Notes: generated by a model from the letters alone, not told the origin. A stretch of 38,813 bases of DNA from CBCXVS01 sp965178525 (GCA_965178525.1 CBCXVS010000028.1:1-38813); one strand, 5' to 3'; positions 17,329 through 25,843 are shown, numbered from the stretch's first letter. A program made the numbers and translations.

Positions 17329-17856
17329 TTGGTTATCCGAGATGATCGTCAGATGAAAGCCTTAACCGGTGTGTCTCAGACGCAATTTGACTTCTTGCTG
17401 CCCGCCTTCAGCCACGTCTATCAACAGGCTCAGCAAAAACGCTATGAGGAGGGTGTCCAAGCTGGCAAACGCAGCCGAAAGCCGGGTGCAGGTATCAAAG
17501 GCAAATTACCCACTCTGTCAGACAAACTCCTGTTCGTTCTATATTATTACAAGACGTATCCGACGTTTGATGTTCTTGGTGCACAATTTGGTATGGTACG
17601 TTCGAAAGCGAATGAAAATCTCCATAAGCTCTCTCCCATCCTGTATGACACGTTAGTGCAGTTAGACCTCATGCCTTATCGAGAGTTGAAGACCCCAGAG
17701 TCGTTGAGGGAGGCGTTGTCAGGTGTGGATCAACTGATTATTGATGCGACTGAAAGAAGCTATCGCCGGTCACAAGATGAGACGACCCAACGTGAACACT
17801 ATAGTGGTAAAAAAAAGCCATACGCTGAAAAATACAGTGATGTCGATGCCGGATAA
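17329..17856 (+). CDS. IS5-type transposase, upstream frame (HTH and first catalytic Asp)
   Basis: Encodes the N-terminal DNA-binding part (MKALTGVSQTQFDFLLPAFS and LSDKLLFVLYYYKTYPTFDVLGAQFG) and the start of the DDE domain (LIIDATERSYRRSQD, first catalytic Asp). It runs to HYSGKKK over a run of eight A (17809-17816) and then leaves the conserved sequence, stopping at 17856. The conserved protein continues in the frame of the next entry. TTG at 17329 or ATG at 17353 could be the start. Confidence 0.75.
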   Translation: MVIRDDRQMKALTGVSQTQFDFLLPAFSHVYQQAQQKRYEEGVQAGKRSRKPGAGIKGKLPTLSDKLLFVLYYYKTYPTFDVLGAQFGMVRSKANENLHKLSPILYDTLVQLDLMPYRELKTPESLREALSGVDQLIIDATERSYRRSQDETTQREHYSGKKKPYAEKYSDVDAG

Positions 17857-18253
17857 ATGGATCGTCTTTCTGGGCCGTACGTTTAGTGGTCACAACCATG
17901 ATTACAGCATGTTAAAACAAGAGTTCCCACCGGACTTAGACCGGTTTAGTGACGTAGAAGTTTGGGTGCACCTGGGTTATCAGGGGATTCAGTCGGACTA
18001 CAAAGGCGAAATGCTTGAGATTCCACACAAGAAACCCCGGAAGAGCAAGACGAATCCGACTCCAGAATTGACGGCGGAGCAGCAGGCGGCGAATTATGCC
18101 GTGAGTCAAGTTCGCATCTTGATCGAACATGCCATCGGCGGTATGAAGCGTTTCAACATTTTGGTGCAGCGTTTCCGCAACCGCAAAGATCACTTTGAGG
18201 ATGATTCGGTGGGCATCTGGGCTGGGCTAGGGAACCTGATCTTATGCTATTGA
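17741..18253 (+). CDS. IS5-type transposase, downstream frame (DDE C-terminal part)
   Basis: From about 17816 this frame carries SHTLKNTVMSMPDKWIVFLG, FSGHNHDYSMLKQEFP, VEVWVHLGYQGIQSDY (second catalytic Asp position replaced or shifted) and VRILIEHAIGGMKRFNILVQRFRNR with the catalytic Glu. Joining it to the upstream frame needs a +1 (or -2) shift at the A8 run, where RNA-polymerase slippage is plausible. A plain inactivating indel is equally possible. The stop lies within the right inverted repeat. Confidence 0.75.
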   Translation: MMRLKEAIAGHKMRRPNVNTIVVKKSHTLKNTVMSMPDKWIVFLGRTFSGHNHDYSMLKQEFPPDLDRFSDVEVWVHLGYQGIQSDYKGEMLEIPHKKPRKSKTNPTPELTAEQQAANYAVSQVRILIEHAIGGMKRFNILVQRFRNRKDHFEDDSVGIWAGLGNLILCY

Positions 18254-19392
18254 GGAACAACTCTAATGTTAAACGGAGACTGAGTCAGGTCCTCAATGAA
18301 GAAGCTGGGCTCAGAAGCAGTCCCCAATAGCCACCGCACCTGCTTCCAGGTAGGGTCTAGTGCACCGCGATTGTAGAAGGCGCGTAGGGAGGCGAAAAAC
18401 TCAGAACGAATCGGGGTATGGAACACCCGGTCGACTTCGTCCAGGCAGATGAGGAGAGGTGTCTTCTCTACCTCGAAGACCGAACGATCCAGAAACTGGG
18501 AAACTTGGCGAGTATAACTGCCGTCTAACTGCCAAGTCGTGTCGTCCCAGTCGTCCAATTGGAGTTGTTCGGCGATGGCGATAGCGATGGCCCTCCAGAT
18601 GGTACTGAGGGACTGGAACTCGTGAAGCGGCAGCGCCTGTAGGTCGACAAAAGCTGTGCGACACTGCTGGTCGGGGGCACGAAGGGCGGCGTACATGCGC
18701 ATGATGAGCGAGGTTTTCCCGGTTTGTCGGGCCCCCCGTATGGTCACGAGTGCGCGCTGCAAACCCAACGCATGGAAGACTTGCTCATCGGTATCACGCG
18801 CAATGTAGAAACGCGAGTCTATGTCCAAAGCGCCGCCGGGAATGATAAGATCCAGTGGATCAAAATGGGGTGGAGGTTCAACGTGTTGCGCACTTCCTGA
18901 TGAAGATGAACTCTGATCATCAACCGATTCTTGTCGTTCGCCTGTTTGTGGTGGCCTTCCTCGCCTGGGCTCCTCACCACGAATCCCACCCTCCAGACGC
19001 CATAATGCGTTATCATCGTCTAGGCCGTTACGAAAATCAACCCAGGTATGACCATCAAGAAACGGAGGTAGCACTGGTTTTTGTGGCGCTTGTGGCAGCA
19101 ACACAGGAATAACCCGATAATTCGGATTATTCCTGTGCTGTTGCAAAGCCGTTTCAACCTCCGGCTTCTGCCAGGGACCTTCACCGCTCTGCCCCACGAA
19201 GACAGCACATGATGAGGCAGCTTCCAGTCCACGCGCAAGATTTCGCACCCAAGACTCTCCTGGGATGAGGGCCCATTGATCAAACCATGGATTCAATTTC
19301 GACTTGTCGGCCAATAGGACAGCGATTTGTTCTACTACGTGACGATCTTCGTCATTATAACTAAGGAAAACTGCATAGGATTCAGTAATCAT
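18247..19392 (-). pseudogene. TIR-AAA ATPase (STAND-like), 3' end cut by IS
   Basis: A 381-aa remainder of a larger signalling ATPase. Residues 1-120 are a TIR domain (AVFLSYNDEDRHVVEQI, WFDQWALIPGESW, SCAVFVGQSGEGPWQKPEVE with the putative catalytic Glu at 78). A low-complexity linker DDQSSSSSGSAQH follows, then an AAA-like ATPase with Walker A GARQTGKTS (220-228) and Walker B LLICLDEVD (313-321). The frame enters the IS5 inverted repeat after QSPFNI and ends RVVPQ, so everything downstream of the ATPase core is lost. ATG at 19392 is chosen for the AAGGAAAG before it. Relatives act as stress or phage sensors; this copy is probably inactive. A short open frame at 17164-17257 beyond the IS might be a piece of the missing tail. 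Confidence 0.7.
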
Positions 19393-19866
19393 TGCTGTCT
19401 TTCCTTCCCACAAAGTGAGACTATTTTATTTTCTTGTGGTTTCTCTACCACTTGTCATATTCACTCTGATGAGTCAGATGTCAGCAGCTGATTTACAACT
19501 CTCAATCCGCAACGTATTGCCCATTATGAACAAGGCATACAATCCAATAGAAACGTTATCACCAACCACTACTTAACTAGCCGCGTAGCTCTGGTGATGA
19601 CATTGCCTAACACTAGTGTGATAAGCATGTGAAAGTTTGTATATGCCTCGTTGACGGGGATGTGGCTTTGATTATCGCAAAGTAACAAAGATTGGCTAGC
19701 CGGTCAACCACAATCTGCCGTTCTCAGAGTCGAGAGAGAAATGGGCAGAGAAGAAATGAGGGGATGCGCGCTGTGCCGAGAGGAACACAGAACCCTCTTG
19801 AAATATGCATTTGAAATCCTTATGTGCTTCCAAGCTGTCCGATTTCCTATCCTCTGAGGAGGAAGG
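19393..19866. other. Intergenic stretch without genes
   Basis: Upstream region shared by the divergent TIR-AAA gene and the small antitoxin fragment. I see no coding frame, RNA gene or clear repeat. The last bases contain a strong ribosome-binding site (GAGGAGGAAGG) directly before the ATG at 19867. Confidence 0.5.
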
Positions 19867-20034
19867 ATGTCTCCTGAAGCCTTCACCCTGCACCTCCCAG
19901 ACGCGTTAGCACAAGAATTGTGCGCAGCCAACAAGGCGTTTCTAGTTGAGTTATTAGAGCGGGGCTTGCGGGCGGTGAAAATCGAACGAGCGCTTGACCA
20001 GTTTGCACGGGGCGGCCATCCGAATCACCTGTGA
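19867..20034 (+). pseudogene. Antitoxin-like fragment, plus strand
   Basis: A 55-aa frame with a very strong ribosome-binding site (GAGGAGGAAGG). It begins MSPEAFTLHLPDALAQELCA and continues FLVELLERGLRAVKIERALDQFARGG, which fits the first half of UPF0175-like antitoxins. The C-terminal helix-turn-helix part is replaced by HPNHL, read from the complementary strand of the neighbouring minus-strand fragment. I read it as a truncated antitoxin gene joined tail to tail to another one. Confidence 0.5.
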
Positions 20035-20103
20035 GAGGCCCTCTGGTGTCTCCTTCAAGGCGAGACGCACCTCGTCAGGAAGCTCTATCTGTATGGTGAG
20101 CAT
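19954..20103 (-). pseudogene. Antitoxin-like fragment, minus strand
   Basis: A 49-aa frame with GGAGG nine bases before its ATG. It begins MLTIQIELPDEVRLALKETP and looks like the N-terminal strand and helix of another small antitoxin up to about SQVIRMAA. Beyond that it reads the antisense of the plus-strand fragment and has no meaning. It lies 50 bp downstream of the Uma2 gene on the same strand. Confidence 0.45.
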
Positions 20104-20153
20104 GTATAGCATCCTCCCTATGGTCTCATGGCGTGCTGCGACTCACTCACGCT

Positions 20154-20819
20154 CTATTCCATCTCGCTGCTAGCCTCATGCGCTTCCTGATCGCGGCTCT
20201 GCACGGAGGCGAAGACAGCTTTGAACCACGCAGTGCGATTGGTCATGATCCGGGCCGTGTGCAGAAAGTGCACAAGATCATGGCGCGTGATACCGGGCAG
20301 CACCGTACTCACCTCTACCCACTCATACCCCTCCTGACCAAGCCGGTAGAGCCCCATCTCCTCACGGGTATAACGCCATACCTCAGGCACACCGAGCGCA
20401 GCATAAATCGGGAGTTTGTCCAAGGACGGACGGGTGACATCGATCTCAATAACCAGATCAGGTGGAGGATCGATGCTAAGGTCAATATGCTCCGGATGGT
20501 GTACGGCGTCCACATGCTGGATATAAAAACAGGCATCCAGTTCAAACCCACGTGCGAGGTCCTCACGCATAAACGTGGTGGAGCCAACGTTTAGGAAGTG
20601 GAGCTCCCGCGCAAAGGCAAAGGCATCCACGATGAGCACGAGAAAATGTTTCACCGTTTCGTGTTCGGACGAAGGCATGGTAAGTTCCACGGTTCCGACA
20701 TCGTAGGCAAGCCGCACGCCAGCGCGGTCTCCGCGATCAGACAACAGGCGTTCAAAGGTCGCCCAGGTCACACCGTGCAGGATGACGCGCTCTTGCGTGG
20801 GATGCAGCACAAGCGCCAT
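20154..20819 (-). CDS. Uma2-family (DUF820) PD-(D/E)XK endonuclease
   Basis: A 221-aa Uma2 protein, a restriction-endonuclease-fold family that is abundant in cyanobacteria and large environmental genomes. The core is RLAYDVGTVELTMPSSEHE, then LARGFELDACFYIQH (acidic residue), and PPDLVIEIDVTRPSLDKLPIYAALGVPEVWRY with the catalytic E-x-(D/K) strand. The start is well supported: AAAGGAG is nine bases before the ATG at 20819. Length is normal. A small antitoxin-like fragment follows on the same strand. The biological role of Uma2 proteins is not established; many are linked to mobile DNA. Confidence 0.75.
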   Translation of the reverse strand: MALVLHPTQERVILHGVTWATFERLLSDRGDRAGVRLAYDVGTVELTMPSSEHETVKHFLVLIVDAFAFARELHFLNVGSTTFMREDLARGFELDACFYIQHVDAVHHPEHIDLSIDPPPDLVIEIDVTRPSLDKLPIYAALGVPEVWRYTREEMGLYRLGQEGYEWVEVSTVLPGITRHDLVHFLHTARIMTNRTAWFKAVFASVQSRDQEAHEASSEME

Positions 20820-21012
20820 CGGTGCAAACTCCTTTCAAGATTGGGGTTAGCGTCATTGCATCTTGTCGCCAAGGGTAGCAAGGCGCTCAGGCCGTTGCAA
20901 GCTCGTGGGCACGCTAGCCGGCTTCCGCTTGCAAAGCGTATTCAAAGTTCTTATCTTCACGGATGCGGTACGTGAAGGGATCGACGCATCTCAAACATCA
21001 AGGAGTTGGGCT

Positions 21013-21426
21013 CTGCAGGCTTCCCAAGCATCACTTATCCAACCGCTCCGTGCGTATTTCGAGCGCGATCACGCGGGTATCGTGTGCGCCTATCTGTATG
21101 GCAGCTTGGCGCGTGGAGAAGGCCGCCGGGAGAGCGACATCGATATCGCGGTGTTATACACGAAGGACCCACCGCCGACGATCGAGGGCCTGGGGGTAGA
21201 GCTCGGCGACAAACTGGAACGGCGCCTCGACAGGCCGATTGACCTCCTGATCCTCAATCGGGCGTCCGTGGACCTCATTCACCGCGTCTTACGGGATGGG
21301 GTGTTAGTCTGCGACCGTGATCCGTCCTTCCGCATCCGCTTCGAGGTGCAAGCCCGTAACGCCTACTTTGATCTCCTTCCCTACCTGCGCCAATATCGTC
21401 GCGCAACACAGGGGCCGCCATCATGA
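21013..21426 (+). CDS. mntA: MntA-type nucleotidyltransferase antitoxin
   Basis: Antitoxin of a HEPN/MNT module; in this family it inactivates the HepT toxin by transferring AMP to a tyrosine. The catalytic motif GS-x10-DxD is complete (G30 S31 to D42 and D44 in YGSLARGEGRRESDIDIAV), followed by LDRPIDLLILNRASVDLIHRVLRDG. The frame is open far upstream without ATG. The best start is CTG at 21013, with AAGGAG seven bases before it, giving 137 aa as usual for the family. The stop overlaps the hepT start by four bases (ATGA). The start is uncertain; the function is well supported. Confidence 0.75.
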   Translation: MQASQASLIQPLRAYFERDHAGIVCAYLYGSLARGEGRRESDIDIAVLYTKDPPPTIEGLGVELGDKLERRLDRPIDLLILNRASVDLIHRVLRDGVLVCDRDPSFRIRFEVQARNAYFDLLPYLRQYRRATQGPPS

Positions 21427-21836
21427 CGGATGTCGATCTCATCGAAAAAAAATTGGCGTTCATCGAAACCTGCGTACGCGAACTTCGCCAGCTCAGCCGA
21501 CCGCAAGACATCGATCACGATGTCCGTGAGGAACGCTTTGTCGCTCACACGTTGCAAATCGCCATTCAGGCGGCTTTGGATATCGCTTCCCATATCGTGT
21601 CCGACGAGCGGCTGGGCGAGCCGCGGACCAACCGGGAACTGTTCGTCTTGCTACAGCGGCATCACTGGCTGTCACCCGCACTCGCGGACATCATGCACAA
21701 GATGGCCGGCTTCCGCAACATCGTTGTACATGGCTATCAAAGCATCGATCCAAGCATCATGCGCGACATCGTCGAAAATCGCTTGGATGATTTTCTCGCC
21801 TTCACATCTGCTATCCAATCGCATTTACACGCCTGA
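21423..21836 (+). CDS. hepT: HepT-type HEPN RNase toxin
   Basis: A 137-aa all-helical HEPN toxin that cleaves RNA. The catalytic R-x4-H-x-Y motif is intact (R98, H103, Y105 in FRNIVVHGY); Y105 is the residue modified by MntA in characterised pairs. The preceding helices (IQAALDIASHIVSDERLGEP, LSPALADIMHKMAGF) match the family. It starts with ATG inside the mntA stop. Both partners appear complete, so this is the one intact toxin-antitoxin module of the window. Confidence 0.8.
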   Translation: MTDVDLIEKKLAFIETCVRELRQLSRPQDIDHDVREERFVAHTLQIAIQAALDIASHIVSDERLGEPRTNRELFVLLQRHHWLSPALADIMHKMAGFRNIVVHGYQSIDPSIMRDIVENRLDDFLAFTSAIQSHLHA

Positions 21837-22042
21837 TACCTCACCAGCACGCAACCCATTGGTCAATAAAATATAAAGAAATCAGGTTCAGTATTACAAA
21901 ATTCTTTATAGAATCAAATTGATCTATCATTGATTGTAAAAGTCCAAAAGCTGTACAAACATGAGAAAATCCTATTGTATCCCAAATACATCAGTAGTAT
22001 TCTACTATCTAATCCCATCACAACAAGGCAAGGGAGAACACG

Positions 22043-23113
22043 ATGGAGGCGGATCTGTCCTTTCAGCAGGCCAAAATCCTCATCGTCGATGATGAACCAG
22101 CAATCGTGCTCTTGCTCAAAGACATGTTAAACACAGCGGGTTACGCCAGGGTACACAGCCTGACCGATGAGCGTCACGTGCTTGACACCTACTGCGAGTG
22201 GCAGCCAGATCTCGTCCTGCTTGACATTCATATGCCCTATCTCGATGGCTTTGACGTCATGGCGCAGCTCAAGACCATTGAACTCGATTACTTACCCATT
22301 CTCGTGTTAACCGGCGATACGACGCCAGAAGTGCGGCAGCGCGCCTTGGATAGTGGCGCCAAGGATTTTCTGCAAAAGCCGTTCGATGCGGTCGAGGCGC
22401 TGGCCCGCATCCGCAACCTCATCGAGGTGCGGCTGCTGCACAAAGCTCTGCGGCATCACAATGCCGTGTTGGAAGCACGGGTCCTTCAGCGCACCCAAGA
22501 GCTGCACGAGACGCGGCTCGAAATCGTGCGCCGCTTGGGCCGGGCGGTGGAATATCGCGATAATGAAACCGGGTTGCACGTGATCCGGATGAGCCACTAT
22601 GCCGCGTCCCTGGGCCGGGCCACAGGGATGACGTCAGCGGCGTGCGACTTATTGTTACATGCGTGCCCGATGCATGACATCGGCAAAATCGGCATTCCGG
22701 ATCGGATTTTACTGAAGCCAACACGTCTGGATCCAGACGAGTGGGCGATTATGCAGACCCACACGACCATTGGCGCCGAGCTGCTTGCCGGGCATGATTC
22801 CGCCCTCATGCAGATGGCGCATCAGACCGCCCTGACGCATCATGAAAAGTGGGGTGGCGCCGGATATCCGCAGGGGCTCAAAGGCGAGGCCATTCCCCTC
22901 GTGGGCCGGATTACGGCCATCTGCGATGTGTTTGATGCCTTGACATCCAAGCGGCCATACAAGCAGGCATGGCCGGTCGAGGCTGCCGTGGCAGAGCTGC
23001 AGCACCACAGCGGCTCGCATTTCGATCCGGGGCTCGTCGACCGATTTTGTGCCATTCTACCAGACGTGATGGCGATTAAAGAGCAGTATGCCGAGCCCCC
23101 ATCCGCAGCCTAA
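22043..23113 (+). CDS. Response regulator with HD-GYP phosphodiesterase domain
   Basis: A 356-aa RpfG-like regulator predicted to hydrolyse cyclic di-GMP under control of phosphorylation. The receiver (residues 8-125) has DD at 16-17, phospho-acceptor D61 in LVLLDIHMP, the T/S switch in LVLTGD and K112 in LQKPF. A coiled linker (about 130-165) leads to the HD-GYP domain: HDIGKIGIPDRILLKP (HD at 211-212), THHEKWGGAGYPQGLKGEAIPLVGRI, and DVFDALTSKRPYKQAW. The usual HHE-R-xDGxGYP is HHE-KWGGAGYP. GGGAGAA lies just before the ATG. No partner kinase is adjacent; the 200-bp leader is AT-rich. It could link the nearby chemosensory genes to motility or biofilm (inference). Confidence 0.9.
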   Translation: MEADLSFQQAKILIVDDEPAIVLLLKDMLNTAGYARVHSLTDERHVLDTYCEWQPDLVLLDIHMPYLDGFDVMAQLKTIELDYLPILVLTGDTTPEVRQRALDSGAKDFLQKPFDAVEALARIRNLIEVRLLHKALRHHNAVLEARVLQRTQELHETRLEIVRRLGRAVEYRDNETGLHVIRMSHYAASLGRATGMTSAACDLLLHACPMHDIGKIGIPDRILLKPTRLDPDEWAIMQTHTTIGAELLAGHDSALMQMAHQTALTHHEKWGGAGYPQGLKGEAIPLVGRITAICDVFDALTSKRPYKQAWPVEAAVAELQHHSGSHFDPGLVDRFCAILPDVMAIKEQYAEPPSAA

Positions 23114-23175
23114 TGCGGAATGCGGAATGTGCAAGATGTCCTTGATTCCGCATTCCGCATTCCGCATTCCGCATT
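23112..23175. repeat. ATTCCGC tandem repeats forming a long hairpin
   Basis: The left arm at 23112-23128 and right arm at 23145-23175 consist of repeats of a 7-mer (GCGGAAT and its complement). Seventeen bp can pair perfectly, with spare repeat units on the right. It sits between two converging genes and probably acts as a two-way terminator. There is no T-run. The same region encodes the last codons of the HD-GYP gene. Confidence 0.6.
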
Positions 23176-23179
23176 GTAC

Positions 23180-24388
23180 TTAGACGGCGCCAGCAGCACG
23201 CAGCACCGCCAGGGCGTCGACGGAGAGGCCGAGTTCGCCGCAATAGATCTCCCGATTATGCTCACCGAGACGCGGCGCGACCCGTCCTGCGGCGACCGGG
23301 TTGTCTCCGTCCATGAGGAAACCGGCGCCCGGGTATTGCAAAGGGCCGACGTCCGGATGCGCCAGGGACACCAAACTGCCACGCGCGGCCAGGTGCGGAC
23401 AGTTCGCCACTTCCTCGGGGCTTTGCACCACTCCGACCACCAGCCGGCGATCCATGGCTTGTTGCATGAAGTCGTGGGCGTTCCACTTGGCCAGATTGCT
23501 CCGCATGATCTCCAGCAAGTCCTGCCAATGTTCCGCCCGGCCCTGCCCGGTGCTAAACTTGGCATCGCGCAGGCGCGGTTCATCTAGAAACTCCGCCCAC
23601 GTCTCCATGGGATTGCCGCCGGTCCCAGCCGTCGTCAGGGTGACGTCACTATCACGGGTCGGAATATGCATCCCGTCCATGACGGCGCGATCACTGAAAA
23701 ACCCCCGTCCGGCAATGGCGCCGGTAAAGCTGTATTGGTGGATGAAATTCGGCGGCGTGCTCACGACCGCCTCCATCACCGACACATCGATATGCTGGCC
23801 TGCGCCTGTCTCACGCTGTTGCAGCAGCGCCGCCATCGTGGCGATCACGGCATTGCGCGCCGCCACGACCTCGGTCTGTTCCAACGCCGTGCCCATAGGC
23901 GGGCGATCGCCCTGCCCGGTCGTATTCAAAAAGCCGCCCATGGCCTGGGCGACGAGGTCGGCGCCACGGTAGTGCCGATAGGGGCCGGTCTGGCCAAACG
24001 GCGTGATCGACGTGACGATCAGCCGCGGATTGACCTGCCGCAAGTCGGCATAACTCAAGCCGAGATCCGCCAGATATCCCGGCGCAAAACTTTCGACGAG
24101 AATATCCCGCTCGGCCACGAGACGCAGCAACAGCTCCTTGCCACTCGCGGTCGCGACATCCAATGTGATACCGCGCTTGTTGGTATTAAAGGCCAGGAAG
24201 AGCGAACTGTTATTCGGGTGCGGCTCATCTCCGAGAAATGGCGGTTCGTAGCGCGCGGGATCACCTCGGCCTGGCGGCTCGATTTTGATGGCATCGGCCC
24301 CCTGATCGGCCAGTAATTTGGTGCAAAACGCCCCGGCCAAACTGTGGGTCAGTTCTAGTACGCGGACATCATCGAGTAGTCCCAGCAT
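23180..24388 (-). CDS. CaiB/BaiF-family CoA-transferase, subunit with Asp-to-Glu change
   Basis: Class III CoA-transferases move CoA between carboxylic acids. This 402-aa member has VLELTHSLAGAFCTKLLADQGADAIKIEPPGRGDPAR, NTNKRGITLDVATASGKE, DILVESFAPGYLADLGL and ITPFGQTGPYRHYRGADLVAQAMGG. By alignment with the next gene, the catalytic Asp position holds E173 (TEVVAARNA). ATG at 24388 is chosen because AAGGAG precedes it; an upstream ATG at 24412 is possible. It lies directly downstream of a second CoA-transferase on the same strand, suggesting a heteromeric enzyme like BbsEF, in which one subunit is non-catalytic (inference). Substrate unknown. Confidence 0.8.
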   Translation of the reverse strand: MLGLLDDVRVLELTHSLAGAFCTKLLADQGADAIKIEPPGRGDPARYEPPFLGDEPHPNNSSLFLAFNTNKRGITLDVATASGKELLLRLVAERDILVESFAPGYLADLGLSYADLRQVNPRLIVTSITPFGQTGPYRHYRGADLVAQAMGGFLNTTGQGDRPPMGTALEQTEVVAARNAVIATMAALLQQRETGAGQHIDVSVMEAVVSTPPNFIHQYSFTGAIAGRGFFSDRAVMDGMHIPTRDSDVTLTTAGTGGNPMETWAEFLDEPRLRDAKFSTGQGRAEHWQDLLEIMRSNLAKWNAHDFMQQAMDRRLVVGVVQSPEEVANCPHLAARGSLVSLAHPDVGPLQYPGAGFLMDGDNPVAAGRVAPRLGEHNREIYCGELGLSVDALAVLRAAGAV

Positions 24389-24414
24389 GTCTTGCTCCTT
24401 GCATCGCGTCATTC

Positions 24415-25791
24415 TTAGACATGGGCGTCGCTCGTTGCCACACCGCTTTTGCGCTCGACAAGGCGGCGCACCGCCTCCTTGTAATGGGCATCGGCAGACC
24501 CGTCCCGCGGGCGGGCTTGTGAGCCGGCCGCGCCCGCACCGGGTTTGCCGGGATCGCGAGGCTGGGTATGGATGACGCCGGCGTCGACCAACTGTTGGAT
24601 CTCCGGGTCTCGGAGTCCGGCGACATCGCGCAGAATGTGCAGATTATGCTGCCCCAGCGCCGACACGAGATGCAACGAGACGGGCATGTTGGCGCACCGG
24701 AAGGGCCGGCCGGCATAGACGCGCGGCCCTACACTCGGCGCATTTTCATTGGTAAAAACCTCAAAATAATCACGCTCCCGCAGATGCGGATCGTCCACCA
24801 GGTCTTTGGCCGTCATCACCGACCCAGCCGTGATGTCGTGGGCCTGTAAGCGATGCGTCAGCTCCTGGTCATCGTGCGCCGCGGTCCACTGTGCAAGCTG
24901 CTCATCGAGTTCCTGCCGATGCTGCCAACGCCCCAGCGCGGTGGCAAAACGTGGCTCCGATGCCCAGGCAGGCTCGCCCATGACATCTCGCAAGCGCTGC
25001 CACTCTTCGTCGGTGGCGATACTGATGGTGATCCAACGGTCCTCGCCTTGACAGGGGTAAACATGATGCGGCGCTTTGCGCAGATGGGCGGTGCCAAGGC
25101 GCGGACGCGCCACGCCACGCTGCGCTTCGAGGATGGCCGGCGCAATACACGAGACACCCGTTTCGTACATACTGAGATCGATCCGCATGCCCTGCCCTGT
25201 GCGCCGCCGACGGTATAACGCCAGAAGTAGCGAGTAGGCGACATTCAGGCCACCCGTGTGGTCCATGTAATTGCTGCTGGCGCGGATCGATTCTCCCCCC
25301 TTATACCCCGTGAGCGACGACAAGCCGCAGGCGGCATCCACGGTACGGGCGCGAGCGCCATACGCATGCCACGGCCCCGTGTGTCCGTAGGCGGTACAAC
25401 TGAGGGAAATGATATCCGGCTTTACCGCGACGAGACGGTCGTGATCGAGCCCCAGACGCCGCGTTGTGCCGGGACGGAAATTATCGGTCACGATATCGCT
25501 GTAGGCGACGAGTTTCATAAACACGTCTTTGCCTTGAGGATGCGCCACCTGCACGCAGAGACTCTCCTTGTTCCGCGCCCAATAGGCAAACGTACCCCCT
25601 TCATTCCACCACGTGTCGCCCGGCTCCCCGTCGGGAAAGGGGCCAGAGCGGCGGTCGTTCATGTGGTCGGCACTCTCGATGCGGATCACCTGTGCCCCGA
25701 AGTCGGCTAAAAAAGCGGTTCCCCACGGCAGGACATGAACTTGCTCTAGAGATAACACACGGATACCATGTAGCACACCTTGTGGCGCCAT
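24415..25791 (-). CDS. CaiB/BaiF-family CoA-transferase, catalytic-type subunit
   Basis: A 458-aa class III CoA-transferase. Features are VLSLEQVHVLPWGTAFLADFGAQVIRIE, ARNKESLCVQVAHPQGKD, DIVTDNFRPGTTRRLGL, SLSCTAYGHTGPWHAYGA, and ASSNYMDHTGGLNVAY with the probable catalytic D177. TGQGMRIDLSMYET is conserved in the family. The final 45 residues are a proline- and glycine-rich extension. It is first in the pair, and its upstream region is shared with the divergent dehydrogenase-like gene and contains a perfect palindrome at 25844-25874. It probably activates or recycles an organic acid as CoA thioester; the acid cannot be read from sequence. Confidence 0.8.
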   Translation of the reverse strand: MAPQGVLHGIRVLSLEQVHVLPWGTAFLADFGAQVIRIESADHMNDRRSGPFPDGEPGDTWWNEGGTFAYWARNKESLCVQVAHPQGKDVFMKLVAYSDIVTDNFRPGTTRRLGLDHDRLVAVKPDIISLSCTAYGHTGPWHAYGARARTVDAACGLSSLTGYKGGESIRASSNYMDHTGGLNVAYSLLLALYRRRRTGQGMRIDLSMYETGVSCIAPAILEAQRGVARPRLGTAHLRKAPHHVYPCQGEDRWITISIATDEEWQRLRDVMGEPAWASEPRFATALGRWQHRQELDEQLAQWTAAHDDQELTHRLQAHDITAGSVMTAKDLVDDPHLRERDYFEVFTNENAPSVGPRVYAGRPFRCANMPVSLHLVSALGQHNLHILRDVAGLRDPEIQQLVDAGVIHTQPRDPGKPGAGAAGSQARPRDGSADAHYKEAVRRLVERKSGVATSDAHV

Positions 25792-25843
25792 AGCGGGCCT
25801 CCATACTTGCTGAGAACATCAGTACCTGGACAGAATGACCTTG

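Larger units (their letters stand above)
17258..18264 (+). mobile_element. IS5-type insertion sequence
   Basis: A 1.0-kb element bounded by inverted repeats 17258-17275 and 18247-18264 (16 of 18 positions match; AGGGTTGTTCCCCAATAG at the left). The flanking triplet AAT occurs on both sides, consistent with a 3-bp target duplication. The transposase is split in two frames. The right end lies inside the 3' part of the TIR-AAA gene and supplies that gene's last codons and stop. Confidence 0.8.

Noticed and set aside
23301..24316. Long plus-strand frames opposite the CoA-transferase
   Set aside because: Shadow frames caused by high GC at third positions of the real gene.
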